DNA of 64,000 bases, taken from NCBI GenBank assembly GCA_013115135.1, contig JABANP010000270.1, forward strand, positions 1-64,000, read 5' to 3'. Below the pieces are notes generated by a model. It did no database searches and had not been told where the DNA came from. It worked only from the letters and a program-made list of their open reading frames with translations. The DNA comes from Perkinsus olseni (lineage: Eukaryota > Perkinsozoa > Perkinsida > Perkinsidae). The first letter of the stretch is position 1. Each line of letters starts with the position of its first letter. The translations under genes and the position numbers were made by a program. Positions 10,007 to 19,585 of this stretch are shown piece after piece.

Positions 10007-13000
10007 ATGCCCGATAAGGCCCCCCTGGTCGATACCCGGAATCTGTCCAACGCCATCTTAGCCTGCAGCGGAGCGATCGCCGGAGCTTCGGCAAAGACGA
10101 TAGTCGCTCCCTTGGAGAGGGTGAAGATAATGTAATACGTTCGGACCGTCAATCGCCTCGAAATTTCGGATTTTGCCGCAAATTTTCGAGATTTTTTGGC
10201 GCGCAGAAATTCAAGTACGCAGCGGGGCGATCGCTGGTGTTCTGCGAGAAAAATTTGCCGCTCCTTGAGAGGGTGGAGAAAATCTGATACGTTCCGGCCT
10301 TTAATCTACTCGAAATTTCGAAAATTTCCCCTTAAATTTTCGGTAAATTTTCTCCGTGCAGAATTTTTGGTACGGAGCCGAGCGATCGCTTGGGCACCTG
10401 TTATCAGTCTTGGTCGCTCCTTTGGTGTAGATATTGTTTTACCGTGGGACCGGCCGTGGTGATCTCTCACTCGCCTCTAAATTTCGCATTTTTTCTGGAA
10501 ATTCTCGCTGAATTTTACGCATGCGAAATTATTACCAGATAATTCACGTTTTGCGACAATTGTGGAGGCATAGGTTTTTTACACGGCTGTGGAACGTCGG
10601 GGAGAATCGAAAAAAACTGATGAGAAATCAGTATTTTTCTGCCACGAACAAGCTATCTTTGAGCCTGAGAGCGTCGTTCGGGACACGGACCGCCTGAAGT
10701 ACAAAAATTCGATCACCGGCTGAGACACTTCCAACCGGTATCTTCCTTATCGCCGTACATGAAAAATCTGAATTAGCAATTTTTCGAAGTTTTTACTGCC
10801 TGCCGGATTCGAGATGTACCGACTGAGTGCGCCCCGTAAGTAGGTAGAAATTTGGTATGTAACGAAGGAAATGGCACATGCAAGAGTGAGACCGCCGTTC
10901 TCGCGGCGCATGGCATGAGTTCGGCCGCTGAACTATCATATAATAGCGATAAGTTTTGAGGTATGATTGCATATGGAAATACTTACTGCCCAATTTTTCG
11001 TTGTAAATTTCTTTTACACTCTTCACGCTCACTTGCCGGGGTCGTCTGCTTTCGCGGGCCTGCTCACTGTCAGAGGAACTTGCAGTAGGCGTGACCATTC
11101 CGTTTGCTTGCCCGTGACTTGCGTGGCCGTTTCCAAATAGGAATACCTCAATTTGAGCTACAATGGTGGTGCACCTGTTACCCGCGAAATGGCGTCAATC
11201 ACGATGTGATATCCTCGAAAACCGTGATATCGTAATGGCCTTTCCCACGTGATGTGGACCACTCTTTTAAAAGTATTGAAAATCTTTTCTCTCGAGAATC
11301 CAACAGGGTTTCTGAGGTTTACATTCTTCCCCGCCAGTTCCGCGAAGTTGAATGGGCGATGTGTCTTTCACTAGCGGTTTCCACTTCGCGGGTGCATCTC
11401 CGATCACGGCGGCGGAGCGAAGCACTTTTCACCGTCCCTTATTAGTAGTGCTGGTTTCCCACAGATTCCAAGCGAGCCACACTATGCAGTATCGTTGGTC
11501 TAATGTTTGGCGCACACTACTGGACATTCAAAAAAGGGACGGTCTGTCGGGTACTACGGGGAAGTGTGGAAACGGACGTGTTCAACACGCCCAATTTTAC
11601 AACACGCCGTGTTGTAAAATTGGATTCGCCTCATTTTTTGTCGACAACTAAAATCTTTGTCTTCTACAGTGTCGCCGATCCTGTCCACTTTCTCCCTATT
11701 CGAGTAAGAACATGATTGACTTTTTTCACGACCCGAAAGTATGCGTCATGGAGGAATGGGTGGAAATTATCGGGAAAACAGCAATTGGAAAATTTCGTTG
11801 GAAAATTTTCCCAGAATTTTTTCTCGTTCTTCTAGGTTTATGGAAGGGCCACATCGCTACTTTGGTTCGTATAATGCCCTATTCTGCTACTAACTTTACT
11901 GTTTTCGACAGACTCTACCGCAGGCTGCAAGGTAAGGGCGGGCTCCAGTAGTGTTATAACCCGTACGAGAGTTGAAACTCTTGAGCGTCTGCTAGTGTTC
12001 ATGCCAGATCGTTCAGATTCACCGTACATAACTCAGCATGTTCCAGCGATGTTGATACGTTTCTTCAGTGGCAGCGTCTCTGGTGCGGCTGCCATTTGTG
12101 TTAGCTATCCCGCAGATGTAATGGGCGCTCGAAAATTCGCTATTTCCACCGCCGTTTTTTTCTGTAAGGTTCTGCGATCTCGTCTGGCAGTTGATGTCAA
12201 TGGCGAGTACTCGTCTTATTCTCGTGCTGTTAAGAAAATAATGCGTAAGTTTACCCAGGGTGTTCGCTCGTTGTTTATGGCATTGATTGGTAATTCTTCG
12301 CCCGGGCTCTCCATTCCCCACCAGAGAAGCTACGTAGCTCGGGAGTTGCCGAGGGCGTTGCTTCTTCACTTGGTCTTTTTTGATGTATTCAGGAAATCGG
12401 TTTTCGAGATTGTCAATTCTCATAAGATTTTTTTGCTAACTGATATGAATGACGCCATCGTAAAATCACTGAGGGTCAGCCGCGTCGACTAGCCGCGTTT
12501 GTGAAACTTGCGAGATCTTTTCAAGTGTCAATTTTGCTATTTTTTTGCCACTACTGGCGAGACAGCAACATCGATTGTTCAATAACGAACCGCCAGACTC
12601 ATTGCCGATGGAGAAGTCTCATCGGCGGATAATCAGAGTTAGCTGATAGAGTTTGGATTGTAAACGTTGGGAGCCTGTCGAACAGGTATCCCGTCAAGCT
12701 GTTTCTTTCCTAAAACGGTTTTGCGAGGAAGATTATTATCGTTCATTATACCTACTATGTGGATAATATAACTTTCCCTCCTCAGATACCCAGGGTATCC
12801 GAGGTTTCTACTCGGGGGTGGGGGCGTCTCTGATCGGCATTTTGCCTTATGCAGGGACATCCTTCATGTGCTTTGAAACACTGAAGAGCTACATTTGCCA
12901 AAATAAGAATCATTGGTCGACCCTCGACAAGCTCGCCTGTGGCGCCATCGCCGGACTGGTCGCGCAAACCTCTACTTACCCTCTCGAAGTCGTACGGCGA

Positions 13001-13201
13001 CGGATGCAAGTGCACGGCAGCAACGCTTTCGGCGGCCGTGGTGTTTTCGAATCGATGATATACGTCGCTCGGACGGAAGGTGTTCGAAATGGTCTGTACA
13101 AAGGAGTTACTATGAACTGGATTAAAGGCCCTCTTGCTGTTGCTATAAGTTTTACCGTAAATGATTGCATTAAAGAATTTATGGCGAAGAAAGAAGATTG
13201 A
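10007..13201 (+). CDS. Mitochondrial carrier, SLC25A42-like (CoA/dephospho-CoA type)
   Basis: Six exons give a complete 289-residue protein: 10007-10131, 11465-11550, 11836-11931, 12047-12117, 12169-12244, 12786-13201. Every junction is GT..AG and all phases agree. Three carrier repeats are visible: APLERVKII then GLWKGHIATLVRIMPYSATNF; SYPADVLRSRLAV then GFYSGVGASLIGILPYAGTSF; TYPLEVVRRRMQV then GLYKGVTMNWIKGP. The last repeat, with VVRRRMQ and MNW(I/V)KGP, is characteristic of the SLC25A42/A16 branch, whose SLC25A42 member exchanges coenzyme A and related nucleotides across the mitochondrial inner membrane. Substrate is inferred from family resemblance only. Length fits the family (about 300). 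The introns are 1333, 285, 115, 51 and 541 bp. The start at 10007 is the first ATG in frame. Intron 1 carries decayed copies of exon 1 and intron 5 an exon-like decoy. Confidence 0.9.
10065..10460 (+). repeat. Decayed tandem copies of carrier exon 1 in intron 1
   Basis: The exon 1 segment from GCAGCGGAGCGATCGC through GGAGAGGGTGAAGAT recurs, mutated, from 10219 and again from about 10374, together with the AT-rich intron start that follows it. The GCGATCGC landmarks at 10073, 10227 and 10382 give a period of 154-155 bp. The second copy has stops and lost the exact carrier motif; the third is barely recognisable. This is local tandem duplication of exon plus flank followed by decay. Confidence 0.75.
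11591..11623. repeat. Perfect 16+1+16 palindrome in carrier intron 2
   Basis: CCAATTTTACAACACG, one C, then its exact reverse complement. A further 6+1+6 palindrome (CGTGTT-C-AACACG) lies just upstream at 11577-11589. It lies wholly inside the intron 11551-11835. Confidence 0.9.
12245..12492 (+). pseudogene. Exon-like carrier segment inside intron 5
   Basis: An open frame runs straight on from exon 5 through the donor and reads TQGVRSLFMALIGN, then RELPRALLLHLVFFDVFRKSV. The first part parallels the true exon 6 start TQGIRGFYSGVGASLIG, and the second resembles the end of a carrier repeat. It cannot replace exon 6 in the 289-residue model without losing the third repeat. It may be a decayed duplicate exon or an alternative exon that truncates the protein. 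Confidence 0.45.
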
Positions 13202-14750
13202 ACTATCTGGCGAGGTTTTGAGTTAGAGTTACAGCGTGGGCAGGGTTTTTTGTCGTCAATGGGAAAGAAGATTATCCGCAGGAACAGACTCCGCCCGAAG
13301 GAAGCCTGCAGTGGTTTGTCGGTACAATGTAACTATCAGCTGATTTCAAACCACCTGATGCTCACGACTGTTCATGGAGCCCGAGAACGGCTCAGCTGTC
13401 ACGGCTGACAGTAGCCCAGCCTCATTGCCAGTCTTTACATGTACTTGGTGAAGTTTTGTCCAAGCTTGCTTGAAGACGCTGTTCTGTTTTCTTCTCGACC
13501 TATAACTGTCCGGGTGTTTTTCTACTCATTCACAAATTGATGATACCTACTAGGCATACTCACCATACCATGAATTGCGGAAACGACGCCTCGCTATAAA
13601 AGACAACTCGTAAAGCTACTATCCCTGTGTAACATGAATCCGTTCAAGTCTCATCTGCGCATGACTCTGTGTCACACTCATGCTTAGTAATCATAACTAG
13701 TCTGTCAATAACTGTTTCTTACCAATAGCCGTTATTAATAACTGCGTGATGTACACAGTGAGAACCTAGTTGTATCAATACATCAGTTCGGGTCCATGAG
13801 ATTATGCCTTCCAACTTGAACAGCAGAAATTGAGTCATCCACTAGCGTCGAGCTGAGCTAAGGTTCCTGGTAGCAACTCTACGCGGAAGGATCGGCGCGA
13901 GCAAAATTAACACGCAGCGTCTATGAGCGCAAGAAGGGCCTGTGCGTACCGAAGAGAATGCAATAAAGTTATTATAGTTCTGTGAAGTAAGATGCGAGAA
14001 TAAGCCAGGAGCTAGCGACAGGAACAGCCGTGAGGTTATGGCTGTAATGATGGCGGATGCGACCTCGACCCAGCCCTCCGCTTCCTGGATGTGGAAGTAG
14101 GATACTACAGACTGCTGACTCGACCCGGGGTGAGCCCTGGCGGCTTCCAAGTTGGAAGCTCCAACTGCTAGTTGGCGGCAGACACAGGCTGATTCCTGAT
14201 TGCTGGCTCCGACACTGATGGAGGTCAAAGCGCAGGTCAAAGCTGAGCCACTCCCTGGTCACACTTTCAACCCATGCATGATGGCAACTTCGACTGTTGC
14301 GTATTCGCCCAACTACCGTCCGGGTGAGGCGAGCGACATATCACCCACCGTCGGGCGATGATTCAATTTCCCGGATTACCCTTCCGAAAGGTGCTATCAA
14401 AAATAGGGAATTACTCGTAATGAAGTGCCTTTGCCATGACGCCATTGGCAATGCCAATTTGGCATCATGTCCTGCAAGGATCATCCTCGAAGGATGTATT
14501 CTCCACCAACATAGTAGTCAGGGTATCATGCCCCTGGAACCTGGAACTGGAGCATCGCTCTCGTGTGGCTGCGCAGCTGCCTGACTATAGTCTTCACCAC
14601 GGGAGTTATTATTGCCCGGCGGGCAGTGCTCGTCCAATATATATATCCATTATAATGGTGGATGAGGCGTTCGGTCACCGGGGGTCATAGGGGTCGGACC
14701 GAACCTCGGTGGCTCAGCCACCGTGGCTGTGCAGCGTGCACTTTAGAGTG
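13202..14750. other. Intergenic, old LTR fragments and triplet cluster
   Basis: No gene is supported. 13687-13850 is related to the LTR-like block at 42170-42390 (AACTAGTC, TTAATAA, CACAGTG landmarks; both end in a shared TCATCCACTAGCGTCGAG). 14036-14300 is related to 40437-40700 (GTAATGATGGCG ... GGATACTA). Triplets lie at 14145-14164 (one mismatch), 14445-14464, 14613-14632 (one mismatch) and 14709-14728. Confidence 0.55.
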
Positions 14751-14874
14751 CAGTAGCCATTCGCCGCCTGGGACGGCCTCGTGGTCATGTCACTGTAAGA
14801 TTCATCATTGCTACGGAGCGTGCTCCCAACTTGATGCATTTAGTTCTCCCCCCTCTCACTCGGCGTCTGAACGA

Positions 14875-15519
14875 ATGTCCTGCCTTCTGCGATTCTTGGT
14901 CATCTCTGGTTTCTTTGCCATACGGATCGATTCCACCGGAGGTTATGAGATTTTCTGCAGAGACGGCTTAGTAGGCGTGCTGTCCACTACTGAATGCTTT
15001 TTGGAGGAGAACAATGCTGTGACCCGTGCATTCACCTACGAAGTTACAAGCAATGGTGATGGCACCTTGCGCACATCTACCCAGGACTGCAAGGTGCAGA
15101 GGACAGGACAAGAGATCCAGTTCCCGTCCGGCTGTCCACTCGACCATCTGGCCCGCAGGCGCAGACCGAGCTCTTACAACAAGACTGGCAATGGTGCCAG
15201 AGTTCTCGAGAGAGAATACGATCGGCCGTTTCGCAAAGTGGGGAGGTTAGCACAGAGCTCCATAGTGTCTCAGAACGAAGCACAGGGGCATACGTACACG
15301 TCTGATTCCCCACCTGCATCGTTAGAGATCAAGGAAAGTGGCGAAATGACTTGGGTGCAAGCTGCTGGTCCTGTTACGAAAATAGAGTGGTTGAGAACGG
15401 CATTGCAGCCAGACATAGCTGCAAGTCGTTACTTTAAACTCTCTGATGGGACAATAGGATTCTTTACCGCCGACCAAGTGGTTACGCTAGGAGAGAGCAT
15501 CACTGTTCTGAAGAGGTGA
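14875..15519 (+). CDS. Predicted secreted protein, intact copy A
   Basis: 214 residues starting MSCLLRFLVISGFFAIRIDS, which reads as an N-terminal signal peptide; I chose this ATG because upstream in-frame sequence is not shared well with the paralog. The mature part has paired cysteines (YEIFCRDG, TTECFLEE, QDCKVQ, GCPLDH), a basic stretch LARRRRPSS, and ends TLGESITVLKR. No catalytic motif or known family is recognised. The role is unknown; an extracellular or surface protein of a lineage-specific family is the natural reading. Its paralog at 43395 is frameshifted. One exon, with no intron needed. Confidence 0.7.
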   Translation: MSCLLRFLVISGFFAIRIDSTGGYEIFCRDGLVGVLSTTECFLEENNAVTRAFTYEVTSNGDGTLRTSTQDCKVQRTGQEIQFPSGCPLDHLARRRRPSSYNKTGNGARVLEREYDRPFRKVGRLAQSSIVSQNEAQGHTYTSDSPPASLEIKESGEMTWVQAAGPVTKIEWLRTALQPDIAASRYFKLSDGTIGFFTADQVVTLGESITVLKR

Positions 15520-15901
15520 AGTGCATGCATGTATATTGGAGCTTCTAATTCATCAGCGCGTCACTCTGCTTTTAGGAACTCCTCTACAATGCTAAACCAC
15601 CAAGAAATCAGGTGAGGCCTGTCTTGGCCTCTTTGTCGGTCAATGAGGCATAATCATATCCTTAGGAACGTGGAGCCGCCTATCAACGATGAAGAACCTC
15701 CGCCCAAGTAGTTATGTTAATGACACTCATCAGTTTGTGAGCCCTCTTCTCTTACGAGGGCGTACTTCGTACTTCGAGACCTCAAAAGGGTTAAGATATG
15801 CTTGCTGTCTTTTTCACAGTATGACGTTCCTTGAAGTGTCTCTTCGGAAGTGACCATAACTTTTTCAGAAGAGATGACGATTATATGCACCTCATCTGCG
15901 C

Positions 15902-15921
15902 TTTCGTCACGAAAGTTTCGT
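15902..15921. repeat. 6-1-6-1-6 triplet absent from the paralog
   Basis: TTTCGT-C-ACGAAA-G-TTTCGT. Copy B at 44429-44434 has a single TTTCGT with matching flanks (CTGCGC before, GTTTTTTCTCAG after), so copy A is longer by exactly 14 bp. Confidence 0.92.
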
Positions 15922-16341
15922 GTTTTTTCTCAGCTATTGGTCTGCAATCGCGATGGAAACCAGGCAGAGCTCATCCAGCATTGAGGACACTGGCGTGGTA
16001 AACGTTGAATATACAATCGGTGCACTCTTCCTGTCAAATGAGATTCAAAATTTCCATTGCAACAAGGAGAGCAGAAAAAATCTTTCGTAGTGCGTATGCA
16101 TCCAGATGATGTACCATCAGTGGCCGTGATATAGCCCTATAGCAGCGTGACTATAATATAGTATGAAAAAGTAGCCGTGAGGGGCCGGGAGGAAGTGGTT
16201 CCGAAATCCGAACCCTGTGAGCTCAACTCATTAATATGGTATATATCATACCTTCGATTGTCGGGAGGATCAGTCGTGAGCTTCTTCCAAACTCAACTTT
16301 CATGATTCACGCTATACAACTCGTATGATACGAGCCTGTAT

Positions 16342-16917
16342 ATGCTATATTACGTCTCGCATCCTCAGGATTATCCTGCAGAGTACGGCTCCTTCTATCA
16401 CGGCAACTTGGAGACCACCTCCTGTAAATTCCGCGAAGCAATCTATGAGGCAGTTGGCCGCTCTCCGAGGCTCAACATAGAAGTGACTGCCACTACCGTG
16501 TCAACAAGTAGCGTTGTTTGCCCCAGGATTGGAGTCCGACCAGCCTTCGAAATGTTGTAGGAGATACTAAGCGAGTCATGGTGGATTCTGTTCTTCTCCT
16601 GCAGTTTCTATCCAGCTGCAGTTAGCCTCCATTACTTGCCCGGCGGTCCCATAAAGAAGCTTGATCGTGCTCATGTTTTTGATCCATTCGCAATGGAGAC
16701 GTCAAGATTCCGTCATCAGCTTAATAGGCTTCACTCGGCTCTCCGTTGGGTGGAAAATCCTAGAGACAAGTTTTTCAAAAATGATCCTGCCATGAAAGGG
16801 TCGATTGAGGGGATCTGCTCGGCCGTGCTCACCTTTGTTAAAGAAATATTTACCTTCGAAGAGTTGTGCCGAGCATATACCAATTTTCTCGAGGAATATC
16901 TGCGGGCCGACACTTGA
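16342..16917 (+). CDS. Unknown protein, gene 2 of the duplicated block, copy A
   Basis: Two exons join cleanly: 16342-16556 and 16605-16917, with a 48-bp GT..AG intron. The spliced product reads MLYYVSHPQDYPAEYGSF at the start, passes GVRPAFEMFFYPAAV across the junction, and ends NFLEEYLRADT; about 175 residues. A 5' exon is likely: both copies have an acceptor-like TTTTTCAG or TTTCTCAG near 15870/44393, followed by short hydrophobic frames. No known domain is seen. The palindrome at 16314-16333 sits immediately before this exon. Copy B at 44855-45430 keeps the same structure, with conservative differences, which supports real coding. Confidence 0.55.
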
Positions 16918-17184
16918 ACACATTTTGACCGGCCTTGGATAAGTCGATGTGAATGAACATTCGTCTTGCTCGAACACAGGCTGTTTTGTCATTTATCAAT
17001 TAGTGCTCTCACTCTTTCTTCTTTGGTTACTTCGGAGTTGATGTGCCAAGAAACGCATGATGATGTCCATGATGATGTATTTGTTGTATGTCGCTTTTGA
17101 GGAGTCCATGTGTTGCATTCAGTCTCAGGAAAGATGGGGCTGATTACCTCGTCTGGAAGCGCTCTGTGCTGGAGGTGCGCAAAA

Positions 17185-18689
17185 CCAGGAAGTAGAGGAT
17201 ACCTCTGCAGTGCCATTTCCAGACCGGAAATTCCAGCCTCTAGATTTCTCGCACTGTCTCTTGCTGGTGCAATCCGAGATCACTCTCAATACCATCCGAT
17301 TGCGCGGACTCGTCGCCGACGAGCCGTCGGGGTCATCCGCTTTAGGAGGATTACTAATCCTGGATTGGTTATATATCAACGCAGATCAAAGGTCAAGGGG
17401 GATCAAAAATCTTATAGTTCGGCTCTCAATCGAACCTCAGCTACACTGATTCACGCAGACAGCCGTTTCAAGGTACGAGACTCGGGGCCTATTTCATAGG
17501 CGCCCGAAGGATGTAGGTCCCTTAAGGAGAGGGATCTAACCTCAGGAGACTTAATTTAAGTCACTTGAAGAAGGGGGGGTTGAACTCGAGGCTGCCCTGC
17601 CTTAATAGATCTTTAAAGAGCCTTTAGGTGAGGAGCGTTAGTGAAACGCACTTAGCTTCCTAAAGGTTCTATTTCAAGGAAACTTAAGAAACCTCACTTT
17701 AAGGCGCCTAAAAGGCGCGTGGCTACTAAAGGTTGCATGGGCGCGTGCAGCTGCGAGTTCCACCCCCGAAGAGGGGCCGAATTCCTTTCGACGAACTTGT
17801 CAGCCTTTCGCGGAAACGGTTAGAAACTGGCGGTTTGGAGCTGGAAATTTCGTGGCTGTACGGCCAGGGTCGCTGCTTTTCAATGGAGTTCACTACTAGA
17901 GCAAGCTGAGCCCTACAAAGTTAACCTATTTCTGTAGTCTTAGTGACGATGCAGACCACCCAACTAATTATATATGCTGCAGTTCTCCCAATTCTGCTCA
18001 ACTCAAAGGTAGGTCTCGGAATGAAATCTAATATGTGCGCTTGCGCTCGGCCTTTGGAGATTGAGGAGAATATAGACTCCTCTACAGGGTGTTCCAATTC
18101 GATACGCGAATCGCTTAAATAGGTATACTACGTGTTTGAGGCTGAAACGTGAGTATGACATGCAAGAATGTATCCAAAACTAAGTCTTCTGATACTAGCT
18201 AATCGATCGGCCGTTTCAGTTACCTGAGGGCGCGCGGAAAAAATTCCCAGCAGAAAGCCATGCCAATTCGTTATGCAACTCAGTTCTTGTAACTCGAAAA
18301 AGAAACTAACAGCTCTTCCACAGCTGTGGACCAATCGGCCAACGATAAGGTCGCCATTATTGGACAGAAGAAAAAGGGAACGAAAACACCACTGATTACA
18401 CACATGCCGGTGGCACCATATTCACCAGAGACAGCTCACCAGCCGGACTCCCATTCTGAAGGGCTTTCCGACGGAAAACTTTCCGTCCCAGTAGTAGCCG
18501 TATACCCCGCTCCCAGGAGCCCTGGAATACCACCAGCTTGGTATGCTGCCAACGCATACCATACAAACCACCCTGAACAAGTTGTTTCCAGTTGTTCGAG
18601 ACAAGTGGAAGCTCTTAACCAGACACACAGGTATCGATTGGACTGTCCTTGAACACGAGCAAACCATGATTTAGTTATCACGCCTTCCT
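17185..18689. other. Intergenic, no gene seen
   Basis: Short frames only, none with a motif. A GGGGCCTATTTCAT block at about 17486 resembles the ends of the MITE-like repeat at 18690. A one-mismatch triplet lies at 17549-17568. The stretch 17500-17720 is rich in CCTTTAAGG-like words. Confidence 0.5.
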
Positions 18690-18876
18690 GGGGCCTATTC
18701 AAGTGCTTTTCGCTTCCGGTTCCGAGTCCGAGGGAAATTTACCGGGAAACGAGTCCGAGGAGTACTTTTCCGAGACATCATCTCTTCGAGTGCTCGGGCT
18801 AATTTTACGGGTATATTCTCCGATTTCCGACTACGGGTCAGAATTCCAACTGTTTAAGTGCCCCTCTACATAAAGT
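18690..18876. mobile_element. Left part of an older MITE-like repeat
   Basis: GGGGCCTATTCAA at 18690 is matched, inverted, at 32243-32255. Between them lies the BEL/Pao insertion; removing it leaves about 700 bp rich in CTCGGA/TCCGAG words on both sides. CCTGG flanks both ends and could be a target duplication, but it overlaps the palindromic end and is weak. Confidence 0.4.
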
Positions 18877-18967
18877 TGTTGGGAGCCGGAAGCACGCACC
18901 GAGTTATTGTTGACAGTTCGAGTCCCATCTGCGGGTGACCCAGAGTTACGCCCATTATCTGTAACCA
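18877..18967 (-). repeat. 3' LTR, distal fragment
   Basis: 91 bp identical to 31322-31412, starting TGTTGGGAGCCGG on the plus strand and breaking off after GTAACCA, where the hAT sequence begins. Confidence 0.92.
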
Positions 18968-19320
18968 GAGATCGGCAGGCGGGTCCCGACGAAGTCGGGG
19001 CCCGAAGCCCGAAGGCAATTCGGCCGGGTTTCGGGCGAACAGCAGCTTTTTTCGGGCCTTTTCGGTCGGGCTTCGGGGGTTCGATAAAAGCCCGAACTGA
19101 TTGAAAGCCTGAATCTGAGGCATTACGCATTACTCCTCGTTGTGACGGTCTTTCAGCCCGCTGTATGATACAAGTTCCTGCATGCTGTTTACGACGAGTG
19201 CATGTTGTTTGTCACCATTCTCACTTTACGGAGTTGTCTCTGATAATCGAGCTTTGTTTCCGACGTACGTGGTGTCGCGTTCAGCTGGTGGTCAGTGAGA
19301 CAGCTGGTGGACAGAACTAG

Positions 19321-19340
19321 TGGTCACTGACCACTGGTCA
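19321..19340. repeat. 6-1-6-1-6 triplet within the hAT non-coding end
   Basis: TGGTCA-C-TGACCA-C-TGGTCA, exact. The neighbouring text has extra CTGGTGGTCAGTGAG repeats. It is the only exact triplet inside a mobile element other than the Ulp1 element. Confidence 0.9.
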
Positions 19341-19585
19341 GTGAGATCGTCTTACTGAGATGTAAGTTACATCACGTAACCCTGCCGCGCCGAAAAATCC
19401 GTCGCTCCCATCATCGATAGACTTTCAACACAACCATTCAAGCGAGATCGGGCGCGTAATGTCATGCAGCTACTAGCCGTGATAATATGCAATACAATGC
19501 ACGACTATGAGAGAAGGCTTATATCAATGATACCAACATAGATACGATGCGAACGAAGACGTCCTCCAGCCATACAAGCTCGGCG

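Larger units (their letters stand above)
14751..17184 (+). repeat. Segmental duplication, copy A
   Basis: About 2.43 kb, nearly identical to 43270-45697 in the same orientation. Both gene frames and the spacer between them are shared. Homology stops abruptly after ATGCGCAAAA/GTGCGCAAAA on the right. Small indels separate the copies and fall in functionally telling places (see findings). Confidence 0.92.
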
